Under the pieces are notes generated by a model, which saw only the letters and a list, made by a program, of their open reading frames with translations, was not told the DNA's origin and ran no database searches. A stretch of 64,000 nucleotides of DNA from Prorocentrum cordatum (Eukaryota > Sar > Dinophyceae > Prorocentrales > Prorocentraceae), in the NCBI GenBank assembly GCA_963575745.1, contig CAUYUJ010012603.1:99501-163500 (forward strand), read 5' to 3'. The stretch's first letter is position 1. Each line of letters starts with the position of its first letter. This document shows positions 51,829 to 61,794 of this stretch, piece after piece. Position numbers and translations under genes: made by a program.

Positions 51829-52354
51829 GCCTAAGCGTCTCGGAGAAACCATCCAGGATGTATCCTGGAGGGCGACGCTGAGGTTTGGGGGGGCAGATAT
51901 AAGACGCACAGAGACAGACCAGTACTATATGTCATCCTTGGAGGTGCGCGTCCGACCCGAACATATAGGATACCCGTCTTGAGCGTATCGTTTCCCGAGA
52001 GGTGTGGCCAGAAAGCACCCGCCAGGACGTGTATACTACACGATGTCTCGGTGCGACGCACACATTGTATTTGTATGCCGTGGTGCCGCCGAATATAGCC
52101 CATAACTCCATGGATGCTGGCATGGTGGCATAGCAGCCGCTGCTGCGTCCGGAGCCAAGAGCGGGCTCCCTTTCTGCTCCTCGCGTGCGCGCTCTCTTCT
52201 GGAGTGCAGGGCTCGATGCAGCAGGGCAAACTCGGGGTGGGCCTGAGCCTCCGACGCCCCGAGCTTCTCAACGCGAATTCCCGTACGTAGCTTTTTTACC
52301 GACATCTGGCAGGGATCTCGCGCGGAAGGTACAGCCATCCTGCTACCATGGGTC
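51829..52354. other. Unassigned sequence
   Basis: No gene recognised; open frames have no domain. Confidence 0.4.
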
Positions 52355-52555
52355 GGGGAGACGTAAGACCCGGGTACGGGGGACTCGGAAATCCCCGACG
52401 AGGTCGTCAAAAAAATGACGAGGCCGAGCCTGCATTTTGACGAGGCCTCCCGCTGCAGACATCCCACGAAACTCCTCCTCGTCAAAATCCGAATCGCGGT
52501 CGTCAAAAAACGATGGCGAACCCGAGTCCTGGCAAACCCGGGTCTTACGCTCCCC
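52355..52555. mobile_element. TIR element, about 200 bp
   Basis: Left GGGGAGACGTAAGACCCGGG and right CCCGGGTCTTACGCTCCCC are inverted; ACTCGG and CCGAGT continue the match inward. The interior has GTCGTCAAAAAAATGACGAGG and CCTCGTCAAAATCC / GTCGTCAAAAAACG hairpins reminiscent of family B. No ORF. Confidence 0.75.
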
Positions 52556-52961
52556 CGAATGGGGAACGGGAGAGAAGAACCGAAGGTGCTCGACTGGCCA
52601 CGGCAAACCTCGGCCACGAAAACCTTCCCCGACCTGGTGCCAGAGGAGCGGCCCGCAAGCCTGAGCCCCTGCCTGAGCCCAGAGCGGTCCTTACCTCACG
52701 GGCTTGGCCGTGTAGTCTTCGGCGGGCCCTCGGGCCCGGAGCAGGCCTCCGAGGGCCCCGGGCGCCGAGGCGAGCCTGCCGCCCGGAGGCCCGGGGGTGG
52801 CGGAGATCGGGAGGGCGCCAGCAACGCGCCTCTGGCCCGAGCCGAGGCCCAGGAGCCGTGCGCGTACGGTCCACCCGCATGGCAGGGGTGCGGCGGTAGG
52901 GATGCAGGGGCCTTGGGCGCCCGTGCCGAGGCTCTCCGAGCGGGGCTGGCTATCGGGAGTC
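52556..52961. other. Unassigned GC-rich sequence
   Basis: No gene recognised. Confidence 0.4.
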
Positions 52962-53112
52962 AGGGGGCCACATGCGAGCCCTACCCCTACCCCCCACGAT
53001 TTCTGAGGGGGGGGGGTCACTTCGCTCGAGAGCTCCCGAACGAAGTGAACCCCACCCTCCCCCTCAGAAATCGTGGGGGGTAGGGGTAGGTTTCGCATGT
53101 GGCCCCCTGAGA
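52962..53112. mobile_element. Foldback family E, long-arm copy
   Basis: CAGGGGGCCACATGCGAGCC, CTACCCCTACCCCCCACG, ATTTCTGAGGGGGG and TCACTTCG on the left, with the inverted sequence on the right ending TGTGGCCCCCTG. Arms are about 65-70 bp with few mismatches and a loop of about 15 bp (CTCGAGAGCTCCCGAA). No coding. Diverged relative at 11406. Confidence 0.85.
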
Positions 53113-53944
53113 GTGGTCGAGGATGGGCCGAAGAGGACCGAAGAGACCGAGGATGCAAAGGTACCCTCGGGAAGTCAATCATCCGTGCTGTGCGGATTGA
53201 GTGTAGGCCCTCCCGGCTCGGCCGGGAAAGCGTAGAGTAGCGCGCCTGGACGGGGTGGGGCAAAAATGGGCAAAGGCTCCCAGCAGCAACGCCGCTGCTG
53301 GGCAGGCGATTGGCGTCTCAGGTGGACAACGTCCGCGGCGATACTGGCAGCGATCCCTGCTCAAAACGGAAAGGAACTGCTGAGCCCTCTCCAAAACGGA
53401 CATGAACTCCTGCCAACATTCGTCGACACGCTCCCCACATCCGCTTCTCGGCTGCGCGCCCGGTGGGAAGTGAGAAGGAACAGGCCTTCTCAGAAGGCCG
53501 CGGGGGCTTCTTAGAAACCCTCCGGCCTTCCAAGAAGCTGTCTGTGCCTTCGGAAAAAGGCCCAGAAAACTTCCCAGAAGGCCGGCCTTTCGAGCCTTCT
53601 GAGAAGGCCCGCCACTTTTCACTTCCCCCTTGGTTCGCCCCCGAGCTCGTTCGCGACCTGGGAGCGTGTTCTGGGAGACCCTACTGGTGGGAAGCAGATC
53701 GGCCCGCCACGCGTTGGTAACTGAGGAGGACTCGAGTGGCGAGCATCCCGTAAGCTTTACGGGCGCCCGTGACCTGGCTTCGTGTCCTGGGAGGCTTCTG
53801 ACTGACTGCGGCCGTGCATCCCTGGCGGACGCGTGGGCAGAGTGAGTTAAACAAAACTCGGCGACATGTGCAAGAGCGCACAGGCCTAGGAAGAATAATA
53901 ATAAGAAAAAAGAGTAATGATCACATAAGGATAATCATCACAAT

Positions 53945-53947
<3 letters not shown>
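53113..53947. other. Unassigned sequence with GGCCTTCTGAGAAGGCC-like words
   Basis: 53480-53620 has several copies of the palindromic word CCTTCTGAGAAGG. 53145-53210 resembles 62235-62305 (GGATGCAA, CCCTCGGGAAG, TGCGGATT). No gene recognised. Confidence 0.45.

Positions 53948-53975
<28 letters not shown>
53948..53975. repeat. (GA)n microsatellite
   Basis: GAGAGAGA run of about 28 bp. Confidence 0.95.
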
Positions 53976-53976
<1 letters not shown>

Positions 53977-54070
53977 GCGAGAAGAGCGAGGAGCGGGCAA
54001 AAGGACACATTTCAAACATCCATAAACAGACGTCGCACGTTGTTGTCTTGTCCTGGGGGCGCATCTTTGC

Positions 54071-54094
54071 TTCCGCTGGCTTCCGCCAGCGGAA
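54071..54094. other. Perfect 10-bp hairpin
   Basis: TTCCGCTGGC, loop TTCC, GCCAGCGGAA. Role unknown; it could be part of a hairpin repeat. 54095-54728 beyond it contains no gene I recognise. Confidence 0.6.
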
Positions 54095-54728
54095 CTGCCC
54101 TCGTTTTACCTCCTTCTTTTTCATGGCACTGCGCCCAACTACCTTCGGGACGGACGCTTCGTGAGGGGCCAAAGTCAAAACCTACCAAAATCGGCGCATC
54201 TAAAATACGATGTTTCAGACGAGGGGGCCCGAGACGAGGGGCGCGAGTACAGGACAAGAGAAGCCCTGGCCCCGCCCTCACGCGCCCCCGCCCCATGCGG
54301 AGCCGGCACTGCGAGAGCGGCCCCTCGACCCCCTCAGGGGTCTCGGGGGCCACTCCACCCAAAAACTTTTCAAAGCTCAGAGACGGGGACGGGACGGGCC
54401 CACGAGGGAGGAGGAGGGCGAGGGCAGTGGCGGCGGCAGCGGGCGGGGATTCACTGAACACCCATGAGCAAAGCGACGAACGAGTTCTACCCTATAGCCC
54501 CCCAGCACGTCGAGGTAGCATCCGTGTCTGCCCTCGGCCGCACGCATTCACTATGGTGATTTTGCACGAGAGGTCGTAAGTGGTGGTGCTGTAGGCCAAT
54601 CAGCGCTGGTAAAGTGCGCTGGCGCTTGAATATTTCAACGATCGATGGCTGGGCTTGCTGGAGGCGAGCCCGTCTGGCTGGCAAAACTGTGGCGACGGCG
54701 AACCTGGCAGGCCCAGGATTTTGTGCCT

Positions 54729-55893
54729 CTACTCGGTCTTGGGCTTTTTGGTGGTCGCTTCGGCGGCGAGCGGCCCCGCGAGCTCGTCGTCCTGCTTCAG
54801 GGGGAGGAGCTGCTGGATGGAGAGCTCGGGAGTGTCCTCGTGTACGCGCGCCGCCGTCAGAGCGTACTTGAGATCGATGTGGATGGTCGGTGCCCAGATC
54901 CAGCGTACTTGGTTATTCTCGATGCGGTAGCTGGTGCCGTCGGCGAGGCTCGCAGCTGGAGTGCCCATGAAATTATTGAGAGCGTCCGCGACCATGTCCA
55001 GGCTCACCTTCTGGTGGCTGCGGACGACCTTGGTGACTATCGTGTCGATCTGGGTCGAGACGGGCACCTTGGCTGGCTGCTCCACCTGGTCGTGTGGAGC
55101 GGGATCTTCCACGATCTGCAGCTCCTCGGCCTTGTGAAGGACGATCATCCAGAGGGTCGTGACATACTGCAGTCCGTGAGGAATCCCGCGCGCGGGTGTG
55201 GTCACTGTGGTCTGGTAGCTGTGCTCCAGAGTCTTCTCCTGCTCCGATCCCTCCGCCACCGCCAGCGTGAAGTTGTCGTCTCGGGCGAGCAGCTGTTGGG
55301 CGGCTTCGTGGAGGAGCTTCAGGCGGCACCTGAGGGTCTGGAGCTTGTCGTTTGCGTCCAACTCGGCCGTATCCTCGGGGAGGGCCAGGTCGATCTTCGG
55401 CTTCTTCCACTGCTTCGCGCTCTTGAGGCCCCACATGGGCGTCCGACTCTTGCCGCGGGGCGGGAGGGGTAGGTCCTGGTGGTTCGGGCCCCGCTGGCTC
55501 ACTCGCTTGAGCCGAGGTGGGCGTCGGCGGGGCACGACAGCGCTGCAAGCGATAGTGGCGGACCAGGGTATCCTTGCGACTGAACTTGATCAAGCAGTGG
55601 GGGCACTTCAGGGCTCGCAGCTGGTCCTCTGCGAGGTCCGCGGGGTTCGCATACTTGCCGTGAACGCTAAACAAATGGTTGTCGAGCCCCTTGGGTCCTT
55701 GACACGTCCGAGCACACAGGGGGCGCTGGAGCAGGGTCTCAGGCGGGGGGCCTTCGCCGGCAGCTATCTTCGCTTCGTCCTCCGTCGCATTACTTCGCAC
55801 CCCTCCGGGGCGGGCTCGATGGGGCCTGACTGAGCCAGCGGAGCCAAGGGCGAGAGGGTACTGGTTCAGGGTCCTCAAGTTCGTGCTCCGCAC
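54729..55893 (-). pseudogene. C-terminal zinc-finger region of the minus-strand LINE (two frames)
   Basis: After the reverse transcriptase, the frame 55893-54973 carries two Cys/His fingers: C-x3-C-x8-H-x4-H in LCARTCQGPKGLDNH then LFSVHG, and C-x2-C-x12-H-x5-C in KCPHCLIKFSRKDTLVRHYR then LQRC. A shift near 55440 leads to the frame 55535-54729 (GLKSAKQWKKPKIDLAL onward), about 230 residues of mixed helical sequence I do not recognise. Cys/His fingers after the reverse transcriptase are expected to bind nucleic acid at the target or in the element RNA; that is inference. Confidence 0.65.
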
Positions 55894-58276
55894 GGGCCTG
55901 CTGTTGGGCTTCTGGGGCGGTGACCTCCCAAAGCTTCCTGAGGTCCTTCTGGAGTACGCCGGGCAGCGAATTGATTTCCTTGTGCTTGGGCCCCTCGAAG
56001 TTAAACCTGCCGAAGACTACCGCCCGAATCAGCTTCGCGGGGTCGCGCTGGGCCTCGGGGTCCTCAGGGTCCTGCACGGAGTCCTCGGGCTGCTCTTTCT
56101 GCTGTAAGTCGGGGAGCGCGGGGCGTAGGACTCCCTGCCACCGCGCTAGGCGCCGCTCAAGCAACGTAGACGCCACTGCCGGGACTCGCGTTGTACGCCT
56201 TACTTCAGCATTACTCGCGTGATGGACACGGGCAGGAGAGCGTGCCAAGTAGCGTAGCTTACGAGTCTGCCAGTGCTCTATGCGGTTGAGGTCTCTCTCA
56301 CTCAGGACTGCCGCCTCAAGGCCGTACAGGGCTGTCGAACGGACCAGGGAGCACCACAGCCTAACTCGAAGACGTACACTAAAGTGACCCTTGAAGGCTC
56401 GACGTGCAAGGCGTGCGTGTGCTGCATCGGCTCCTTGAATTCTGTAAGTAACCTCCTCCGCCATGCTGCCATCGTCGCGCTGCTTGGTGCCTGGGTACAT
56501 CACACTGGGCGTGGCATGGACTGGGGTCTGCTGCATTCGAATGTCCGTTCGCTTCGATCGGATCGTGGCTCGTCTGCTTCTGCTATGCTTGCCAGTCGTG
56601 ACGATCAACATTTCCGTTTTGGCGTCAGTTACCTTCATCTTGCCCTTGGTGATTTCCGCTTTGAGGAACTCCAGGAACCGAGAGACCGCATCGAACGCTT
56701 CAACGATAGTGAGGGCAATCAGGTCGTCAACGAATTTGACAGGGGACACCTTGAGCGCCTCCTCACCTTCTCCTCCCGACAGCCCGTGACTGTGACGAAG
56801 GTTGCGAAGGGAGGGGTCGAAGATGACGGTGATCTCTGGGAACTCGAAGTCATGCCGGCTCTGCCCGAGCCTACGAGTGAGAGGGTCATAGACAGCAACG
56901 AACAATATAGGGCCCTCCACACTACCCTGGCGCACTCCGCGTGGGATGAGTAGCTTGCGGGCGGGGCGGTTGGTGCGGATGCCCCTGGCAATGTAGCATG
57001 TGCCCTCGTGGAGCTCCTCCACTGTCAGACGCACTTCTCGTCGTGCAGCAAGGGCTTCGAGGGCCTGCCATATGTCATCACGGTCAATTAAGTCGAAGGC
57101 CTTTTCCAGGTCGATCATGACTGCCATGAGCATGCCTGGGACCGTCGTAGAGCCGAGCCTGGGTGCGCGGCCGTGGAGCCGGTAGCGTCGGATAACTTCG
57201 GCCACGATCGCGATAGCGTCCCTCGTAGAGCGGCCTGCCAGCGCGCCGAACTGCGCGTAAGAGAGCTTGCTCGCCAGGTTGCGGAGGGGCGGCATCGCGG
57301 TGACGTTCATGTAAACCTTGCCAATGTGGTTGATGAGGTTGATGGTCCTGTAGTGGTCCTTGGCGTTCTTGCCGTCACCCTTCGGCTTGCGTAGGGAGAC
57401 AGTCTCGACATCTTTAAAGCGCTGAGCCGCGTGGCCGAGGGCCTGGCACGCCTGGAAAGCGCCGTGGAGTACTGGAGCCGTCTCAGCAGCACATAGCTTC
57501 CACAGCTCGATGACGGACCCGTCTGCCTCGAAGGTCGGTTTGGTACCAGTGGCGGTGAGGTCTCCAGTCGTGACCAGCGATGGCAACTTGAGGACAGGAG
57601 CGCTCTTGTAGTTAGGCATTTTGGCAATGGCCCTGGTCACGTCATCGACTGTGTATGTGCCTATGCGGGCGTCGTCCCTCGGGGGGATGCCGATGGGGCC
57701 TCCTGGGCTGTCCATGTTGATCTGGGTGCCACCAAAGATGTTGCAGAAAACCTCTCCACGGACAACAATCTCCTCCTCCGCGCCCATGCATGCACCGCCC
57801 GTAGTCGGGCTGGTGACCGTGATGACTGGGGCCGCGGGCTTTGGAGCAAGACGGCGTGTGACGCTGTGGAGCTCGCGCAGGTTCATGTTCGCATCTGCCG
57901 CCTCCGCCTCTGCAGCCGTGGACGCCAAGCGCTGTCGTCGCTCAGCTCGGACAGCCTTGGCGGCACGCTTGGCCGCCTCGTCGTGCAGGGCCTGGAGGTA
58001 GACAGCGCGGGGCGACGACGGGTCGGAGCAGTAGGCCATGCGCTTCTGGATGGCGTGCTTGTTTGCGATCAGGGCCAGGGTGGCGTCCGTCAGCTCGGGG
58101 CGCTGGGTCTGCGTGGGCTGCAGGACGTAGTCCGGGGCCGCTGCCTCAATGACCGTGTGCTCGATGGCGTTGAAGTACTCCGGGGGCGTGGCGTAACAGA
58201 GCATCTCGCCGCATTCTTCCTGCCAGCGGCCTGTGAGCTGTTGCTCTCGTAGGCGGTTGCCCAGAGTGGCCCGCAT
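55790..58276 (-). CDS. Reverse transcriptase of the minus-strand LINE
   Basis: 828 codons open. Residues 1-270 are a helical Ala/Arg/Glu-rich linker. The reverse transcriptase covers about 270-600: RTINLINHIGKVY, catalytic Asp in MIDLEKAFDLIDR (57081-57120), LLIPRGVRQGSVEGPILF and KFVDDLIAL with the catalytic Asp pair (about 56722-56740), then EMLIVTTG. A conserved-looking thumb region (LWCSLVRSTALYGLEA) follows. In an intact element this enzyme copies the element RNA onto nicked target DNA. The domain itself has all core motifs although the element is otherwise broken. The 5' end enters by frameshift, so the annotated start is not a true initiation site. Confidence 0.8.
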   Translation of the reverse strand: MRATLGNRLREQQLTGRWQEECGEMLCYATPPEYFNAIEHTVIEAAAPDYVLQPTQTQRPELTDATLALIANKHAIQKRMAYCSDPSSPRAVYLQALHDEAAKRAAKAVRAERRQRLASTAAEAEAADANMNLRELHSVTRRLAPKPAAPVITVTSPTTGGACMGAEEEIVVRGEVFCNIFGGTQINMDSPGGPIGIPPRDDARIGTYTVDDVTRAIAKMPNYKSAPVLKLPSLVTTGDLTATGTKPTFEADGSVIELWKLCAAETAPVLHGAFQACQALGHAAQRFKDVETVSLRKPKGDGKNAKDHYRTINLINHIGKVYMNVTAMPPLRNLASKLSYAQFGALAGRSTRDAIAIVAEVIRRYRLHGRAPRLGSTTVPGMLMAVMIDLEKAFDLIDRDDIWQALEALAARREVRLTVEELHEGTCYIARGIRTNRPARKLLIPRGVRQGSVEGPILFVAVYDPLTRRLGQSRHDFEFPEITVIFDPSLRNLRHSHGLSGGEGEEALKVSPVKFVDDLIALTIVEAFDAVSRFLEFLKAEITKGKMKVTDAKTEMLIVTTGKHSRSRRATIRSKRTDIRMQQTPVHATPSVMYPGTKQRDDGSMAEEVTYRIQGADAAHARLARRAFKGHFSVRLRVRLWCSLVRSTALYGLEAAVLSERDLNRIEHWQTRKLRYLARSPARVHHASNAEVRRTTRVPAVASTLLERRLARWQGVLRPALPDLQQKEQPEDSVQDPEDPEAQRDPAKLIRAVVFGRFNFEGPKHKEINSLPGVLQKDLRKLWEVTAPEAQQQARAEHELEDPEPVPSRPWLRWLSQAPSSPPRRGAK

Positions 58277-58299
58277 CTGTGCGACGTGGGCTGGGACGG

Positions 58300-59524
58300 C
58301 CGCATCTGGGTCCTTTCAGGTCTTGCAAGTCGCTTACCATGGCCTCGCGGTTCCATCGGTCAGGTCGGGGGTCGGCAGCCCGCTTAGCTCTAAGTCCAGC
58401 ATACACGAGGGTTTCGACGGGTCGGTGGTCGCGGTAGCCTCCCATGCTAACAAGAATTGTCCTCAGAGGGGCCGCTCTGATGCCGTAGGAGCCGTTCAGG
58501 CGGGTGCAGACGTACTCTATTGTGGTCCATCCTTTGCCAGTCGTGTGCTTCCAGGTGCCGTTCTGGCGCGTGCTCTTGCCGAACGTGTTGAGGGCCGTCA
58601 TGTGGAAGTCCTCCAGGACTTCCAGGAGGCGCGAGCCGTTGGCGCTGGTGGCTGCAAACTGGCGTCGCTGTCCAGCGAAGCCGACGTACGGCAGTGAGGG
58701 GGACATGGCGGCATTGGCGTCCAGGGTGAGGAGCAATGTCACTCGCTGGGGGATCTGACGGAGGGCCGCGTGGCACGTGTCCCAGAACTGTGACTGGAGC
58801 TGACGATGCTGGGCCGCCTTCTCGTGGTGGACGACGCCGGTCTTGGCGTGGCTCACCTCGTTCAGCGGGGCGTAGCCATTCATCACGTAGATATCACGTT
58901 CTGTAGAGCCTTTACGAGTGAGACGAATACCCTGTAGTCTTCCCTCCATCCATGTGTGGGTGACGCGGAGCTCGCTCAAAGAGAAAAAACGCAGGTTGAA
59001 TGCTATCAGACAGCCATCTCTACTGGTCTTATAGTCGTGCGCGGCGTCGGGATGACTCTGTAGCCTTCGGTAGTCCAAGGGATAGCGAGTTCCAGCAGGG
59101 TGCTCTGTAGACAAATGATGGCCACTTTGGCTTTGCCTGCGAGTCGAAGGATCTCGGCAAGGCGGTCAGCTCTGAGTAGGCTTTCGCAATTGTGCGTCCA
59201 AATCTTGATCAGTTGCTGGTCCCGATGGGCGCGGCGACGCTGGTGCTGATGGTACTTGGCGGCGCTGGTGGCCGTCTCGTGCAGGAGGGGTCGAGCGGGT
59301 GTCGACCTCGACGGGGTGGAGGAAGTAGGTCCATGGGCAGTCTGAGCCATGAATTGATGGTAATCTGGGAGAAGAGCGGCTGCCGTGGCTCGAGTATACC
59401 TCCTGCCATGGTACCACACGCTCCCGTCCAATCGCAACGCTCGCGCGGCTCGTCTCAGAGCCCGTTTTACCTCCGCCGGCTTCCGCCGACCTTCCGCCAC
59501 CTTCCGCCCAGGAAGAGAGGGCAA
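58300..59524 (-). pseudogene. Endonuclease domain of the minus-strand LINE (two frames)
   Basis: The frame 59524-59006 ends with the start of an APE-type endonuclease: IWTHNCESLLRADRL (Asn box), then ICLQSTLLE, where the usual Gln-Glu pair reads Gln-Ser, so the metal-binding Glu appears lost. After a shift near 59040 the frame 59114-58146 continues: NGYAPLNE, LTLDANAAM (GDFN-like box, 58706-58735), GWTTIEYV and YRDHRPVE (Asp-His box, 58418-58438). A further shift near 58310 leads to the reverse transcriptase. Without the Glu and with two shifts, it is unlikely to nick DNA. Confidence 0.7.
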
Positions 59525-59926
59525 CTCATTCGATCATCGAAGTCGAGGCCCTTTCTGGCATGTCTCACATGGTGAGATTCGTATGGTTTCGACCGTGACG
59601 AGCGGACACAGATCCTGGACCGAAGATAGGTGCGAGCGTGCACGGCTGGCGTCCATCCGAGGCCACTGCCTCTCTAACCCCCCCGCCCATGCGAGACCGA
59701 TGTATCGCCGATGCATCGGCGATGCGGAGCGTAGGTGCGCAGCATTGTGTCATGTCCACTTGCTGTTCGCACGCCGCTGCCATTCGAGTCCCGGCTAGCC
59801 TCAGCAAGGGCGAAACGTTGACACGCGTACTGAGAAAAGCACGGGCTTGAGAGCGCCATATGAGGACCCGGCCCCATCTACTTGAACCCCATCCAGGGGG
59901 CTTCGAAGCATGATGCTAGGGGAACA
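59525..59926. repeat. Sequence with ATCGGCGAT palindromes
   Basis: 59698-59740 contains CGATGTATCGCCGATGCATC then GGCGATGCGG. The same word recurs at 60140-60240 and 62385-62412. The rest is unassigned. Confidence 0.6.
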
Positions 59927-60105
59927 AGCAATGACATAAACATACAGACTCGGGGGTCCGCGCAGATTCCTCGGATCGGCGCTGGGGCCCCCTGGCAGCG
60001 CCTCCAGCGCCGCCCCTGGCGCGCTCCGAGCGCCAGGAAGGAGGGTCCAACGCCGATCCGAGAAATCCGCGCGGACCTCCGAATTGTTATGTCTATGGCA
60101 TTGCT
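59927..60105. mobile_element. Foldback family H, copy 1
   Basis: Left AGCAATGACATAAACATACA then TCGGGGGTCCGCGCAGATTC; right is the inverted GAAATCCGCGCGGACCTCCG then ATGTCTATGGCATTGCT. Arms are about 70 bp, enclosing a second inner hairpin (GGCGCTCGGAGCGCG-like). A relative is at 61795-61950. Confidence 0.8.
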
Positions 60106-60360
60106 AGCTCACCTGACAGCATGCTTAGAGGCCAGGATCGCTCAGCATCGCCAATGCGTCGGCGATGCGTCAGCGCCGTCGGCGTGAGAAAATCGGGCTC
60201 CACATCTAGCCGCATCGGTGATGCATCGGCGACGCGGCGCCATCCTCCGACGCCATCTCTTCGAACCCCATGTATGAGGCCTCGAGCGCTTGTGGTCACC
60301 AGCGTATGCCTGTCAACACCACAGCATGCCTGTGAAAACAGTGTGAGAATACGGCGGTTT
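60106..60360. other. Unassigned sequence with ATCGGCGAT words
   Basis: CATCGCCAATGCGTCGGCGA and GCATCGGTGATGCATCGGCG are the notable features. No gene. Confidence 0.5.
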
Positions 60361-60533
60361 CGTGTCGTGACGACCCCTGCGTTGGTTTCTGACACCGCGG
60401 GGATCGTTCAACCTTGAACGATCGGCCGTTTCTCAAAAAACGTCAGATCGTTCAACATCGACCGGTTCTTGGTCGCCGGCGGCGTTCAACACTGAACGCC
60501 AGCGGCGGGGTCGCCGCCAAACGACACGACACA
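60361..60533 (+). mobile_element. Dispersed hairpin repeat family F, copy 2
   Basis: Same order of blocks as 31778-31930: GTCGTGACGACCCC, TTGGTTTCTGACACCGCG, the palindrome GATCGTTCAACCTTGAACGATC and GGCGTTCAACACTGAACGCC. It ends GTCGCCGCCAAACGACACG, roughly inverted to its start. Confidence 0.8.
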
Positions 60534-60822
60534 CAGACCTATACCGTACCGTCGTGGGGGGCGGCGCCTCTCAACGGACACTACGGGCTCTGGGCTCGCA
60601 TCGTTAAACAAAGCCGTCCTGAGAGAACCGTCGCGCGGGGCCTGGGGCCGAGGATCGGCGGCACGCAGGAGCGTGCACCTGGCATGATCGGCCCTCGGTA
60701 CGCGGCTTCCGGGGGCGTGGCGAGGCCAAACCCGAGCGCGCAGGGCCGCGGCTATCGCACCGCAGTCAGGCGGAACATCACCCCTGCGCTGTGTGGTTCC
60801 CCTCGTGCTTAGGAAGCGCACT
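60534..60822. other. Unassigned sequence
   Basis: No gene recognised. Confidence 0.4.
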
Positions 60823-61010
60823 CCCCAGACAGAAGTTCGAACACCCCGGAAAGTATCGAAGCAGTGTCTACCCGGCACGCTAGCGAAGTGTCCAACGAGT
60901 ATCACCTCCCAGGCCCCGACACGCAAAAGCCCTCCAGTTGTGATACTTTCTTGGTGCTCGAGTTTCTTTCTGGTAGTCAAGGCTAAAGAGGGTAGGAGCA
61001 TCAGATAAAG
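60823..61010 (-). mobile_element. Dispersed repeat family D, copy 3
   Basis: On the minus strand: GATGCTCCTACCCTCTTTAG, CCTTGACTACCAGAAAGAAA, CACTTCGCTAGCGTGC and GAACTTCTGTCTGGGG, in the same order as 11196-11370. Confidence 0.65.
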
Positions 61011-61287
61011 GGCACAAAATCCACCCCGAGAATAACCACCCCGACACGCGAAGCCGTTCAGTAAACGCACCCAAGGAAGGAATTCAACAGGGCAGGGCTG
61101 TCCCGTAAACGCCCAGGTCCGTTCAGTCAACGCCAGTTGCCAGGGTCCGGCTGCTTCTCTCTCTCCCTTGATCGTAGCCGCTGCGTGCAGCGGCGCGGAC
61201 GGGGGAGCTCCGGACGTCGGGGCGGGGCTGGCGCCCAGCCGCTGGGGCCGGCCGCCCCGCCCGTGAACCCTAAACTGACTACCTACC
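61011..61287. other. Unassigned sequence
   Basis: Repeated GTTCAGTAAACGC / GTTCAGTCAACGC words at 61040-61135. No gene. Confidence 0.4.
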
Positions 61288-61439
61288 AGACCACCCCAAC
61301 CCAACCCGAAGACCCGAATTTGACCCGAATTTCGGGTTGGGGGGGGTACGGATACCACGTGTTTTTTCAACGTTCCCCGACCCCCCCCCACTGGAAATCG
61401 AGGATAAATTTGGACCTTCGGGTTGGGTTGGGGTGGTTT
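61288..61439. mobile_element. Foldback with 33-bp arms
   Basis: Left AGACCACCCCAACCCAACCC then GAAGACCCGAATTT; right AAATTTGGACCTTCGGGTTG then GGTTGGGGTGGTTT. Arms pair with few mismatches around an 85-bp loop containing poly-G and poly-C. Confidence 0.75.
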
Positions 61440-61452
61440 GGTGGGTGGTGAT

Positions 61453-61474
61453 AAACCCTAAACCCTAAACCCTC
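61453..61474. repeat. Short interstitial telomere-type repeat
   Basis: Three CCCTAAA units (TTTAGGG on the other strand), the telomere repeat type used by many plants and algae including dinoflagellates. Confidence 0.7.
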
Positions 61475-61794
61475 GGTGGCCCCTCGGCCCCCAAAAGCCG
61501 GGCCCACCTCCGGAGGAAGACAAGAAGAGGTCCTCCTCCTCCCCCGAGGCAGGCGTGACCTCTCGGAGCTCCGCGCTCCGACCCGTGTTAGACCCCCCCC
61601 CCCCCCGAAGAAAGCACGACTGCCCAGGCAGGGCGTGGGTTGGCAGCTCTCTGTCGCTACAGCGCTCACGGAGCCGGGGGGGCGGACGGGGAGGGGCACG
61701 CAGCGACAAAAACCTTGCCCCGAGCTGTGGCCGCAGCGATCGCCGCGGCGACCTCCCAAACCAGCCCGAGCTTTGGTTCTAGAGGAACAAAAAA
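61475..61794. other. Unassigned sequence
   Basis: No gene recognised; poly-C run at 61589-61604. Confidence 0.4.

Larger units (their letters stand above)
54729..59524 (-). mobile_element. Non-LTR retrotransposon, decayed copy of a second lineage
   Basis: About 4.8 kb on the minus strand, N- to C-terminus from 59524 to 54729: Arg-rich leader, endonuclease, reverse transcriptase, two Cys/His fingers, and an unrecognised tail ending PKTE-stop. Frames change near 59040, 58310, 55850 and 55440. The reverse transcriptase has FVDD and a canonical RGVRQG box, unlike the 15-23 kb element (YIDD, GVVAGC), so the two are separate lineages. No poly-A or target duplication identified. Confidence 0.85.

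Noticed and set aside
58855-58890. Possible third spliced-leader match (CGTAGCCATTCATCACG)
   Set aside because: It lies inside the endonuclease coding sequence of the minus-strand LINE and matches only about 9 consecutive bases.
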